Shown here: positions 40,774 to 48,197 of the stretch, piece by piece | Numbering within the stretch: position 1 is the first letter of the stretch | Layout of the letters: each line of letters opens with the position of its first letter | From: an uncultured Muribaculaceae bacterium | GTDB taxonomy: Bacteria; Bacteroidota; Bacteroidia; Bacteroidales; Muribaculaceae | Length of the DNA stretch: 64,000 nucleotides | Assembly (NCBI GenBank): GCA_910579185.1 | Contig: CAJTTG010000006.1 | Span: 35,325-99,324 of the forward strand | Direction: 5' to 3' | Notes under the pieces: model-generated | Told to the model about the DNA's origin: nothing | The model's input: the letters and a program-made list of their open reading frames with translations, nothing else | Database searches by the model: none | Made by a program: the position numbers and the translations under genes

Positions 40774-41843
40774 TGGACTATAAAAGACATGAATGGCAAC
40801 CATTTTTCATTGAAGATGTTGCTGAAATAGTATCTGGTAAAGATATATACGAACGTGAGCGAAAAGAAGGCTTCATTCCTTATGTTACGGCGACAGCTAA
40901 CAATAATGGAATTGGTTATTTTGTCGGAAATAGTAATGAAACATTAGAGCGAAATTGTTTATCTGTTAATAGAAATGGCTCTGTAGGCTATTGTTTCTAT
41001 CATCCATACGCAGCCCTATACGGAAACGATACAAGAAAGTTGCGCCCTAAGATTAATAATAAGTATGTAGCATTATTTCTTTCGTGGTGCATTACTATGC
41101 AACGGGAGAAGTATGGATATGGGTACAAAATGGGTACGGGTCGTCTTAAACGACAGCGAATATTATTACCCGTAAATAGTAATTCTGAACCTGACTGGGA
41201 ATTCATGGAAACTTTTATGCGGGAAAAAGAACAAAAACTATTAAAACCAATCATTGACAAACTATGTATTCGTCTGATACACAACGAAATATCGGGGGGG
41301 GGTAATTCGATACATCCGAATTGGAAACCATTCCCTTTATCCGAAATATTCACAATACTACCGGGTAAGCGCTTGACAAAAAGTGACATGACGGATGGCT
41401 CACGTCCATTTATTGGCGCTTCTGACTCCAATAACGGGGTTACTGCATGGGTAAGTAATACCAACGAGAGTCTTGATTCCAATGTGCTCGGCGTAAATTA
41501 TAATGGGAGCGTGTGTGAAACATTCTTCCATCCGTATGAGTGTATATTCTCTGATGATGTGAAGAGATTACATCTTAAGAGTGGTGTTGATTCTAAATAT
41601 GTAATGCTATTTCTTAAGACAATCATCTTGCAACAAAAGTGCAAGTATGAATATGGATACAAATTTAACGAGCAAAGAATGTTACGGCAAACAATCCTTT
41701 TGCCCGTTGACTCTTCTGGCAATCCTGATTGGCATTTCATGGAAATGTTTATGCGTAAACTTGAAACGCAAATGCTTGAAACAACAATTGAGATTTTCAA
41801 GAATCGCATAAATGTTAATAAATGTAAATTAGGGGGGGGGTAA
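40770..41843 (+). CDS. Specificity (B/S) subunit with two target-recognition cassettes, phase-variable
   Basis: A 357-residue protein made of two homologous target-recognition cassettes, about residues 1-174 and 179-354. Each opens with W-x-PF and an I-V/I-S-G-K or LPGKR stretch. Each then has P-Y/F followed by NNG and an NxNGSV..F.HPY block, YGYK, and closes with ILLPV.....PDW.FME.FMR. The layout is that of BcgI B-type subunits, where each cassette reads one half of a bipartite site. A G9 tract (41294-41302) forms the Gly-Gly-Gly linker between cassettes, and a second G9 tract followed by TAA ends the protein as LGGG. One-base changes in either tract alter which cassettes are translated. Confidence 0.85.
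   Translation: MMDYKRHEWQPFFIEDVAEIVSGKDIYERERKEGFIPYVTATANNNGIGYFVGNSNETLERNCLSVNRNGSVGYCFYHPYAALYGNDTRKLRPKINNKYVALFLSWCITMQREKYGYGYKMGTGRLKRQRILLPVNSNSEPDWEFMETFMREKEQKLLKPIIDKLCIRLIHNEISGGGNSIHPNWKPFPLSEIFTILPGKRLTKSDMTDGSRPFIGASDSNNGVTAWVSNTNESLDSNVLGVNYNGSVCETFFHPYECIFSDDVKRLHLKSGVDSKYVMLFLKTIILQQKCKYEYGYKFNEQRMLRQTILLPVDSSGNPDWHFMEMFMRKLETQMLETTIEIFKNRINVNKCKLGGG
41294..41302 (+). repeat. Poly-G tract 1 (G9) inside the specificity gene
   Basis: Nine Gs followed by TAATTCG. With nine, the frame reads Ser-Gly-Gly-Gly-Asn and continues into cassette 2. With ten, it would read GGG GGG GGG TAA and stop after cassette 1. A loss to eight also shifts frame. Confidence 0.92.
41832..41840 (+). 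repeat. Poly-G tract 2 (G9) between cassettes 2 and 3
   Basis: Nine Gs followed by TAAAATGG. With nine, the frame reads GGG GGG GGG TAA and stops. With ten (or seven), it reads on through Val-Lys-Trp-Lys-Pro into cassette 3. With eight it stops ten codons on. Confidence 0.92.
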
Positions 41844-42358
41844 AATGGAAGCCGATTTCTCTTAAATCTTTATTTCACTTCACAAAAGGAAACCAAAACC
41901 ACATGTCCTCGCTTTGTGATGGGTATATACCTCTTGTGTCAGCTCGTAAAGTAGAAAATGGATATAAGGGATTCATCACGCCAAACAATAAGGAACTATT
42001 TGAGGGAAATATCATAACGCTAAATTTGGATGGTGACGGGGGTGCTGGTATAGCTTACTATCAACCGTCCAAGATGGCGCTTGATAGCCATGTTGGTGCC
42101 CTTTCTCCCCGAAGGAAAATGACACGCCATCAAATGCTTTTCATTTCCCGGTGTATAACTAACCAAGGTGATATGTTTGGGCACGGCTATTCTATTAACG
42201 GCAATCGAATCAAATCCATGAAAATAATGCTCCCCGTTGATGATGGAGATGAAATAAACTGGGAATTGATGGACGAATATATGCAAGGCGTAGAGTGTAC
42301 CCAAATCATGAGTTACCTTGAATACGCTAAATCACAACTGACAAGAAATGACTCTTGA
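41844..42358 (+). pseudogene. Silent third target-recognition cassette (switchable, not decayed)
   Basis: An intact frame of about 170 codons starting WKPISLKSLFHFTKGNQNH, containing PLVSARKVENG and an LDGDGGAGIAYY block in the place of NGSV..F. It ends KIMLPVDDGDEINWELMDEYM, homologous to both expressed cassettes. It is out of frame with the upstream gene by one base at the second G9 tract. A G10 allele would give a single 529-residue, three-cassette protein. Internal starts such as the ATG at 41903 would miss the first part of the domain. I annotate it as off-phase rather than dead because it has no internal stops. Confidence 0.85.
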
Positions 42359-42375
42359 AAAGAAACAAGGTCATG

Positions 42376-42418
42376 GTTTGGTTTAAGTCGGGAAGGATAT
42401 ACCCGAGTTAAACCAAAC
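42376..42418. terminator. Long hairpin after the R-M operon
   Basis: GTTTGGTTTAA (42376-42386) pairs perfectly with TTAAACCAAAC (42408-42418), with an inner CGGG/CCCG pair. It lies 18 nt after the end of cassette 3, where a transcript of the full operon would end. There is no long T-run. In the rest of 42419-42655 I see nothing. Confidence 0.6.
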
Positions 42419-42655
42419 TTAGATATAGACCACTGAAAAGAAAAATTGCCAATGAGAAAAGGGCTGGCAAGTGGAATAACGTTGCTGTTGCCTTGTTGTG
42501 ATGGCTTGTGCTGCCTATGGATAGGGAGGTCGAGGAGGTGGAGTCCAGGAGTGAGAGGTAATGCTACTGCTACGTGTGTATTAAAGAAAGTTGATAAATT
42601 CAAGTTAGGTTTATTCAGTTGGGTTTGCGGTGGTTCAGCTGGGTCGAATCGCTGA

Positions 42656-42787
42656 CTTTTTTACTATGAGCCGCGTTCCGGGCTAAACTGCATGGTGTGA
42701 ATGATACGAAATTCTTCATATTCCGCCTCTGCAATCTCTATGCCTAAACACAGCTTTTTTACTATGCGCCCTTTTTTATTATGCGCC
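42656..42787 (+). repeat. Three 17-bp direct repeats CTTTTTTAYTATGMGCC
   Basis: Copies at 42656-42672, 42754-42770 and 42771-42787; the last two are in tandem. They lie outside the left att core of the tRNA-Leu element and may belong to the end of a neighbouring element. Confidence 0.7.
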
Positions 42788-42795
42788 AAAGATTT

Positions 42796-42817
42796 TGGTA
42801 GACAAATGGTAGACAAA
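42796..42817 (+). repeat. Tandem 11-bp repeat TGGTAGACAAA x2
   Basis: Two exact tandem copies just left of the old tRNA-Leu terminator. Paired short direct repeats near a tRNA junction are typical of integrase arm sites. Confidence 0.7.
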
Positions 42818-42828
42818 AATAAAAGAGA

Positions 42829-42866
42829 AATCCCGCAACTCTTGATTTTAAATGAGTTACGGGATT
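42829..42866. terminator. Displaced tRNA-Leu terminator (left junction)
   Basis: AATCCCGcAACTC (42829-42841) pairs with GAGTTaCGGGATT (42854-42866). Its sequence and distance to the att core resemble the terminator beside the intact tRNA (48822-48859). It is likely the original 3' terminator of tRNA-Leu before the element inserted. Confidence 0.55.
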
Positions 42867-42871
42867 AATCT

Positions 42872-42885
42872 GTGCCCAGAACAGG
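42872..42885. repeat. Left att core (14 bp)
   Basis: Copy of the tRNA-Leu 3' end, GTGCCCAGAACAGG, created by integration. Confidence 0.85.
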
Positions 42886-42999
42886 CACAAACCCGAGTTT
42901 TCAAAGGAAAACAAGAGAAATTAACAACCCAATAAATCAGCATGTTAGTGTTTTGTTATTTTCTCTTGACTACAAAAATAAGCCCTTTTTTTGCTAAAA

Positions 43000-43023
43000 G
43001 TTTATACCCTGTTTATACCCGAG
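43000..43023 (+). repeat. Arm-type repeat, left copy (24 bp)
   Basis: Identical to 48794-48817. It contains two GTTTATACCC units separated by a single T. Located 114 nt inside the left att core and just before the integrase promoter. Confidence 0.85.
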
Positions 43024-43037
43024 TGAAAAATAATTGC

Positions 43038-43045
43038 TATCTTTG
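43038..43045 (+). promoter_or_regulatory. TATCTTTG -7 element of the integrase gene
   Basis: 29 nt before the ATG at 43075 and next to the arm repeat, so integrase binding could repress it. Confidence 0.6.
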
Positions 43046-43074
43046 CAAGCAAAGGAAACAAAGAGCAAAAGAAA

Positions 43075-44286
43075 ATGGCACTCAAAAAGAATTACCGAGC
43101 CGACAATACTTATATAATCAGCACCGACAGCACCGACAATCCAAAGTTGGGGGCAAAGGTGTTGAGCGATGGCCGCGAGAGCCTGTTTTTGGATTTCTAT
43201 TTGGGCTATGATATGGCGGTGAGCAGTAAGACAGGCCGCGAGTATAAGCGTGTGAACAACAAACGCGAGTATTTGAGCCTCTATCTATGGCAAGCCCCGA
43301 GAACCCCGATAGAGCGACAGCAGAACAAAGAAACATTGGAACTCGCTAAAAAGATACGGTTTGAGCGAGGGCAACAGCTTTTGAATGATGTTGAGGGCTA
43401 CCGACTGAAAAAGGATAAAGATATAAATTTCCTTGATTGGATGTGGGCTTATTATGAGGCATACACAAAGGGCGATAAACGCCACATTAAACGCGCTCAC
43501 GATTGCTTTATTGATTTCCTCAACGCCACACCCGAGTATAGCAAATTTTCCAAGAGAGTAAAGCCCGAGCAGATTAGCAAAGATATGATTGTGGCTTTTA
43601 CAGAGTATCTGCAACACCGCTTTGTAGGCGAGGGCGCACACACCCTCTATGCACGTTTTAAAAAAATCATTAAAGCGGCTGTTGAAAAAGATGTGATGAG
43701 GAAAAACCCCTGTAATGGCGTTGTGATTAAGATTGATAACGGCTCACTCAAAAAAGACGTGTTGAGTATGGATGAGATTAAGTGCCTAATAAGTACCCAC
43801 TATCACGGTGAGAGCGTCAATATTAGACGCGCTTTTATCTTTTGCCTCTATTGTGGGTTGAGGTGGTGTGATGTTAAAGACCTCACATTTGCAAACGTGG
43901 ACTATGCCAACCGCCTGTTGAAATTTGAACAAGCCAAGACCAAAGGACACAGCAGCGCGAGCAGCGTTGTAATACCACTCAATGATGGGTTGTTGAAATT
44001 GATAGGCGAGGGCAACCGCGATGAGGTTATATTTCCTTTGCCCTCACACAATATGTGCTTGAAAGCGTTGAGGCATTGGACAGCCCGAGCAGGGATTGAA
44101 AAACATATAACGTGGCATTGTGCCCGACACTCTTTTGCTGTAAACATACTCAACAACGGTGCAAATATAAAGACCGTTGCAAGCCTGTTGGGGCACAGCG
44201 GCCTAAAACACACCGAGAAATACACCCGAGCCGTTGACAGCCTAAAAGCCGAGGCAATAAACAGCCTCCCCGAGTTAGAATTATAA
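43075..44286 (+). CDS. Tyrosine-type site-specific integrase
   Basis: A 403-residue recombinase of the Bacteroidetes integrase type. It has an N-terminal arm-binding part (about 1-95), a SAM-like core-binding domain (about 110-215) and a catalytic domain (about 225-400). The R-H-x-x-R-H-Y residues appear as Arg in CGLRWCDVKD, HCARHSF, GHSGLKHTEKY with the final Tyr. It should integrate and excise the element at the 14-bp core in tRNA-Leu. It is the first gene inside the left end and is read toward the interior. Confidence 0.93.
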   Translation: MALKKNYRADNTYIISTDSTDNPKLGAKVLSDGRESLFLDFYLGYDMAVSSKTGREYKRVNNKREYLSLYLWQAPRTPIERQQNKETLELAKKIRFERGQQLLNDVEGYRLKKDKDINFLDWMWAYYEAYTKGDKRHIKRAHDCFIDFLNATPEYSKFSKRVKPEQISKDMIVAFTEYLQHRFVGEGAHTLYARFKKIIKAAVEKDVMRKNPCNGVVIKIDNGSLKKDVLSMDEIKCLISTHYHGESVNIRRAFIFCLYCGLRWCDVKDLTFANVDYANRLLKFEQAKTKGHSSASSVVIPLNDGLLKLIGEGNRDEVIFPLPSHNMCLKALRHWTARAGIEKHITWHCARHSFAVNILNNGANIKTVASLLGHSGLKHTEKYTRAVDSLKAEAINSLPELEL

Positions 44287-44319
44287 GTACCTCAACCCGA
44301 ACACATATAAAGCGAACAA

Positions 44320-45099
44320 ATGACACGCGAGGAAATATATGTAAAACTCAATCGTATTGAGATGTTGGCCGATGATTTGAAATTGTGCTATGAAAACGAC
44401 AGCCAACCCGATTTTATGCCCGATGATGTAAAATTGGGTGAGTATGCCGAGGAAATTTTGGCATACATAAGAGCCAACAACGATGAAAAAGTAATGATTG
44501 ATTGTTGTAAAATCAATCGTGCAATACTATATAGGTTTATGGGCACTCGCCGCGACCCTATGGGGATGGCTTTATTGTTGATTAGGCGTTGTTTATGGAA
44601 AATCCACAATTATGCACTCTCAACGATATGGGGTGTGTCAAATGAGGATATAGAGAATTGCACTTACTATGTGAATAGCGTTGAGGGTGTATGCAGAAAC
44701 AGCAATACAGGCGAGTTATTGCCACGCCCCACCGACAACGCCCCCGAGGATGGGGCAACGCTTACAAATGCACCAACAATGGGTTTACCAAGTGAATTTG
44801 ACACGCCCGAGGCAAAAAAGATTTTTGATGAGTTGGTGAAACTGAATTACTGCAAGCGTGATGGCGCGGTGTATCAATGGACAGGCACAAACGCCCTGTT
44901 TGGTTATATGGTTTGGAAAGTGAGCGATAAATTGGAGATACGACACGACAACGACCGCTTACCGTGGGATATATTTCAACGCGCTTTCACTCTGACCGAC
45001 CGACAAATAAGAACCGCTAAAAACGCCACCTCTAAGGTGAAAAATAAACAGCAAAACGAGCCAACGGGCTATGATGAAATAGACCGCCTTTGTAAGTAG
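44320..45099 (+). CDS. Hypothetical element protein (259 aa)
   Basis: I do not recognise this protein. The N-terminal half is helical and acidic (IEMLADDLKLCYENDSQPDF). The middle has a low-complexity linker (LPRPTDNAPEDGATL). The C-terminal half resembles a compact alpha/beta or winged-helix part (SEFDTPEAKKIFDELVKLNY..WTGTNALFGYMVWKV). Similar genes often follow integrases in Bacteroides elements and are called only hypothetical. It lies 33 nt after the integrase and is followed by a strong terminator, so the two form one unit. Confidence 0.8.
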   Translation: MTREEIYVKLNRIEMLADDLKLCYENDSQPDFMPDDVKLGEYAEEILAYIRANNDEKVMIDCCKINRAILYRFMGTRRDPMGMALLLIRRCLWKIHNYALSTIWGVSNEDIENCTYYVNSVEGVCRNSNTGELLPRPTDNAPEDGATLTNAPTMGLPSEFDTPEAKKIFDELVKLNYCKRDGAVYQWTGTNALFGYMVWKVSDKLEIRHDNDRLPWDIFQRAFTLTDRQIRTAKNATSKVKNKQQNEPTGYDEIDRLCK

Positions 45100-45119
45100 T
45101 TAAAACACAATCCCACAAG

Positions 45120-45175
45120 CCCCAATATCACGGTGATGTAACTATGATATTGGGGCGTTTTGTTTCTTTTACCCT
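45120..45175 (+). terminator. Terminator after the integrase operon
   Basis: CCCCAATATCA (45120-45130) pairs perfectly with TGATATTGGGG (45145-45155), followed by a T-rich tail. Confidence 0.85.
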
Positions 45176-45176
45176 C

Positions 45177-45184
45177 TACCTTTG
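45177..45184 (+). promoter_or_regulatory. TACCTTTG -7 element of the second element operon
   Basis: About 97 nt before the ATG at 45281; begins a new transcription unit after the terminator. Confidence 0.55.
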
Positions 45185-45280
45185 CCAATGTTTTCAGCGC
45201 GAGAACAAAGTTAACACAGGCAAAGGGCGGCAGACGTGCCCACACCCCGAGCCTCTTTATAAATCTTAAACTCACCGACA

Positions 45281-45571
45281 ATGAGCAAAGAACAATTACA
45301 AGAGGTTGCCGACCTTATAGCGGCCAACACCCTGTTTTGCACCAAAGAGGTATTAACGAGCGATGAGGCGGCACGTTATATGGGCATATCTAAAAGCTAC
45401 CTGTACAAACTCACGATGAGGGGCGAGATACCCCACTATAAGCCGATGGGCAAAATGTGTTACTTCAACCGTACCGAGTTAGAGGCGTGGTTACAGCAAA
45501 ACCGATGTGTCACCGCCACCGAGATTGCCGACCGTGCAAACCGCTATGCAATGAAAGGGGGTGCAATATGA
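45281..45571 (+). CDS. Excisionase-like helix-turn-helix protein (96 aa)
   Basis: A small DNA-binding protein of the MerR-like excisionase family (HTH_17). The core is LTSDEAARYMGISKSYLYKL followed by TMRGEIPHYKPMGKMCYFNR and the ELEAWLQQNR helix. Such proteins bend attachment-site DNA and direct the integrase to excise, or act as regulators of element genes. Its stop overlaps the next ATG by ATGA. Confidence 0.85.
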   Translation: MSKEQLQEVADLIAANTLFCTKEVLTSDEAARYMGISKSYLYKLTMRGEIPHYKPMGKMCYFNRTELEAWLQQNRCVTATEIADRANRYAMKGGAI

Positions 45572-46029
45572 AACTTACCGACTACTACAAGATGGTGAAA
45601 TTGCCCACTTGTAAATCAAAGTTGAGGTTTGATTGTGTGACCTCAACAGGCGGTTATGAACCCTTTGAGGAACGAGCAGCCCGAGGCCGTGACAAGCGAT
45701 TTAAGTTTTACTATGGCGGCACTCCCGACACGTTTACAGCCAACGCCCAAAGGAAAGCCGACAGGGTGATAACCGACACTACAAGCATAAGCAGCGTTTT
45801 TACTCCCGACCTTGACAACCCTTTGTTGGGCTATGGCGATACCGTGGGCACAGGTGACGCGCTGTTATTCCTATTCAGCGAGGATTACCGACAAATAGAA
45901 ATATTTGTTGCCCGAGGGTTGAAAAATCACGCCAAAGGGCTGTTTGCACTCTTTGTTGATGGCGAGTTGGCCGATGAAATGGAGTGTTTAAGACAACAGG
46001 CCAAGCCGACCAACGCCCCGACCGTGTGA
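45568..46029 (+). CDS. Hypothetical element protein (153 aa)
   Basis: The start at 45568 was chosen because it overlaps the excisionase stop as ATGA. A longer frame from 45457 runs inside that gene and is rejected. The protein is mixed alpha/beta with many charged residues (FEERAARGRDKRFKFYYGG) and a C-terminal helix. No family recognised. It sits between the excisionase and the replication initiator, a position often held by accessory replication proteins, but that is only context. Confidence 0.75.
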   Translation: MKLTDYYKMVKLPTCKSKLRFDCVTSTGGYEPFEERAARGRDKRFKFYYGGTPDTFTANAQRKADRVITDTTSISSVFTPDLDNPLLGYGDTVGTGDALLFLFSEDYRQIEIFVARGLKNHAKGLFALFVDGELADEMECLRQQAKPTNAPTV

Positions 46030-46030
46030 A

Positions 46031-46054
46031 GCCCTCACGCGCGTATAGTAAGAC
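46031..46054 (+). repeat. Intergenic motif GCCCTCACG..GCGCGTATAGTAAGAC, copy 1
   Basis: Shares GCGCGTATAGTAaSAC with 47077-47092. Both lie in gaps before element genes (31 and 71 nt before the respective ATG) and are preceded by GCCCTCACGCG. Confidence 0.65.
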
Positions 46055-46061
46055 AAGAATT

Positions 46062-46078
46062 ATTACCAATTCAGTAAT
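46062..46078. promoter_or_regulatory. Operator-like palindrome ATTAC-N7-GTAAT
   Basis: Lies 6 nt before the replication gene. A better version, ATTACC-N5-GGTAAT, occurs at 48690-48706 and a half-site (GGTAAT) at 47111-47116. A shared binding protein is likely. Confidence 0.5.
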
Positions 46079-46084
46079 GAGCCG

Positions 46085-47032
46085 ATGTATGACACGGTAG
46101 AAATGAAAGTAACGCGAGCCGAGGTTGAGGGGGTGGATTTCATTAACGAGATTGCACCTTACCTCAACCCCGAGGGTGTGGCGTTTCACGATTTCAGCGG
46201 CACATCTGTTGTTACAGGGCATATTGACAATTTGAGCGTATCAATAAGCCCTTACCAAGTGAGAGTAAAAGGCGGCTCACTCTGCAAATGGATGTTGGGC
46301 GATAATTACCAAGCAATGGGGCGAGCCGACACCCAACGAGCTATTGAGCAGTTGAGCGATACCCTACATTTGCCGATGGAAAGAGCGATAATAACACGCC
46401 TTGATGTCGGTTTGTCTATCCCTGTAAAACAACCGTGTGTAAATTATTTCAATCATTTGGGTGTGTTGAACTATGCCCAACGACTGCAACAACCCAATAG
46501 CCTGTATTACCACCGACACAGCCAAGCCGAGCGATTGTGTTTCTATGACAAGAACCGCGAGCAGCGCGACAACCGCGAGGCAATACCCGACCTCTACCGA
46601 GGTGTGAACGTGTTGAGGTATGAGCAACGGTATATGGCGCGGTTGCCCTCCCTGTTGGGCGTGGCACAGGTTACAGGCGCGATGTTGTATGATGAGGACT
46701 TTTATATATCCCTGTTGAACCGATGGCGCGAGGCGTACCGAGCAATAAGGAAAGTAAACGATATAACACTAAATTTCCAAGCGATGAAAACAAAACGAGA
46801 TTTGCAAACTATGGGTGTGTTGGCGATGGTTGAGCGCGTGGGCGGTGAGGTTGAAATGATTGCTCACATTAACGAGGCTCAAAAGCGAGGCGATTTGACC
46901 GCCAAGCAAGCGTTTGACCTAAGACAAGCCGTTAAAAGTGCCTGTAAGGTGAAAGATGGACTAACAGCCCCCACCGAGGCAATAAGTGAACTCGATAAAA
47001 AGATTGCCGAGGCGGTGAGGTACTACCGCTAA
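46085..47032 (+). CDS. Phage II/X-like replication initiation protein
   Basis: A 315-residue protein that looks like the rolling-circle initiators of filamentous phages and small plasmids (II/X or RstA/Rep_trans group). It begins MYDTVEMKV, has a central ITRLDVGLSIP strand with the conserved Arg-Leu-Asp, then a LCFYDKNREQR motif and NVLRYEQRY. The C-terminal 100 residues are helical. The presumed catalytic Tyr cannot be fixed by eye. It suggests that the excised element replicates. The preceding 17 nt hold an operator-like palindrome. Confidence 0.65.
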   Translation: MYDTVEMKVTRAEVEGVDFINEIAPYLNPEGVAFHDFSGTSVVTGHIDNLSVSISPYQVRVKGGSLCKWMLGDNYQAMGRADTQRAIEQLSDTLHLPMERAIITRLDVGLSIPVKQPCVNYFNHLGVLNYAQRLQQPNSLYYHRHSQAERLCFYDKNREQRDNREAIPDLYRGVNVLRYEQRYMARLPSLLGVAQVTGAMLYDEDFYISLLNRWREAYRAIRKVNDITLNFQAMKTKRDLQTMGVLAMVERVGGEVEMIAHINEAQKRGDLTAKQAFDLRQAVKSACKVKDGLTAPTEAISELDKKIAEAVRYYR

Positions 47033-47054
47033 TTGTTGCACTCTAAAAGCTGTT

Positions 47055-47092
47055 GCCCTCACGCGTACACGCACACGCGCGTATAGTAACAC
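47055..47092 (+). repeat. Intergenic motif, copy 2
   Basis: Begins GCCCTCACGCG and ends GCGCGTATAGTAACAC, as in copy 1, with a 14-nt alternating purine-pyrimidine insertion (cgtacacgcacacg) between. Confidence 0.65.
47077..47092 (+). other. Shared 16-bp core of the intergenic motif
   Basis: GCGCGTATAGTAACAC differs from 46039-46054 at one base. It may be a binding site for a replication or regulatory protein of the element. The stretch 47809-48035 holds no ORF I can support. Confidence 0.4.
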
Positions 47093-47162
47093 GTCACAAA
47101 TTCCTGTTTTGGTAATAATCCACCTCAACAGCACCAACAACAACGATTAAATTTACATTACA

Positions 47163-47648
47163 ATGGCAAGCGACAAAAAACAGCAAAAACCGACACTTTC
47201 ACCCCTCACAGGGTTAACGCCTCAACAGGAACAGGCGGCAATGATGTTGGCGAGCGGTGAAAACCTTACAGCCGTGGCACGTCAACTCAACCTCAACCGC
47301 TCAACCCTGTATGAATGGCAAGCTAACACAGCGTTTCAATGTTTCTACAACCAACAATGCCAAGACCACCAACAAGCGGTGAAAAACGCCCTGTTTGGCT
47401 TACACAGCCGAGCGGTTGACACCCTCACCGACTTACTCACCAACGGCAACGAGAACACGCGGCTAAAAGCCTCTATGTGGTTGTTGGAACGTGTGGCAGG
47501 TGTGGCGATAGGTGAAACGAGAATTAAAGAGGCTTTGAAAAAGCAATGCACCCACGGCGCGAGCGGCTGGGATGATTTGAACGTGTTGAATGAGCGCGAG
47601 TATAAAGCCGAGTTAAAACGTTATGGGTTGAGAGATGATGAGGTGTAA
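47163..47648 (+). CDS. HTH DNA-binding protein resembling small terminase subunit (161 aa)
   Basis: The N-terminal half holds a helix-turn-helix of the phBC6A51/small-terminase type: LTPQQEQAAMMLASGENLTA then VARQLNLNRSTLYEWQ (about 18-60). A helical region follows (HSRAVDTLTDLLTNGNENTRL then KASMWLLERVAG), typical of the oligomerisation part of such proteins. Small terminases recognise phage DNA for packaging. No large terminase is present, so if the function is real it would act with a helper phage. It may equally be a simple regulator. The next small ORF overlaps its end by 11 nt. Confidence 0.65.
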   Translation: MASDKKQQKPTLSPLTGLTPQQEQAAMMLASGENLTAVARQLNLNRSTLYEWQANTAFQCFYNQQCQDHQQAVKNALFGLHSRAVDTLTDLLTNGNENTRLKASMWLLERVAGVAIGETRIKEALKKQCTHGASGWDDLNVLNEREYKAELKRYGLRDDEV

Positions 47649-47808
47649 AATTGCCGACCTCTCACGGCTCAAAATTAAGCCACTGACACAGGCGGCAACA
47701 CTCACCGCCAAGCCGTGGGGTAAAATAAGACCACTCACCCGAGCCGAGATAAAGCCGTGGGGCGAGGTTGCCCCGATGGTTTACAGGGTTGAGGGTGTAA
47801 ACAGGTGA
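47638..47808 (+). CDS. Possible 56-aa protein with IKP(L/W) repeats
   Basis: The frame overlaps the end of the previous gene by 11 nt and reads MRCKIADLSRLKIKPLTQAA then TLTAKPWGKIRPLTRAEIKPWGEV. The short unit (K/R)IxPLT or KPWG(K/E) recurs four to five times. It is basic and Pro-rich. No family recognised. The repeats and tight overlap favour a real gene, but there is no other support. Confidence 0.35.
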   Translation: MRCKIADLSRLKIKPLTQAATLTAKPWGKIRPLTRAEIKPWGEVAPMVYRVEGVNR

Positions 47809-48035
47809 GAGTGTAAACGCCCCGAGTGTATCACTATAATACACAACCCAAAGTAATAAAAGTAACTTTTTCAGCATAAAAAGAGCAAAAGCAATGCAAA
47901 TGCACTGCAAGAGTAATGCAAATGCATCCCGACAAAGAGAGGCAAGCCCGAGCGGTTGAGCCTCTTTTTCTTTGAAAAGTCGCTTTTTTCACACCCAATA
48001 AAAAGCCCCGAGGCAAAAATGACAGGAAAAATTAT

Positions 48036-48043
48036 TAACTTTG
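48036..48043 (+). promoter_or_regulatory. TAACTTTG promoter of the leader RNA
   Basis: Good TAnnTTTG match; the transcript should begin near 48048 and contain the structured leader below. Confidence 0.6.
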
Positions 48044-48047
48044 CTAT

Positions 48048-48197
48048 CCCTAAACATTGTAGCGACCGCCAAAAGCGGTTGTAAGTACCTTATTTGCCCT
48101 TTGTACGGTGGTGGAAGTGGAAACACCCACACGGTTACTACAATGACCGAGGACACCTAAACAAAGGGCTTTTTTATTCCTCAACATTGTAGTAATG
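48048..48197 (+). ncRNA. Structured leader with interleaved alternative pairings and terminator
   Basis: Four blocks occur in order. A1 CATTGTAG (48055-48062). B1 GCCCTTTGT (48096-48104). A2 CTACAATG (48138-48145). B2 ACAAAGGGC (48161-48169) followed by six Ts. A1 pairs with A2, and B1 pairs perfectly with B2 to form a terminator; the two pairings interleave. A copy of A1 with three more matching bases (A3, 48185-48192, then TAATG) overlaps the start of the next gene, so A2 can also pair with A3. This is the logic of an attenuator or RNA switch, or of a copy-control RNA. No known riboswitch class is recognised. Confidence 0.55.

Noticed and set aside
43118..43641. Minus-strand frames within the integrase gene
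   Set aside because: Shadows of the integrase coding sequence; no motifs.
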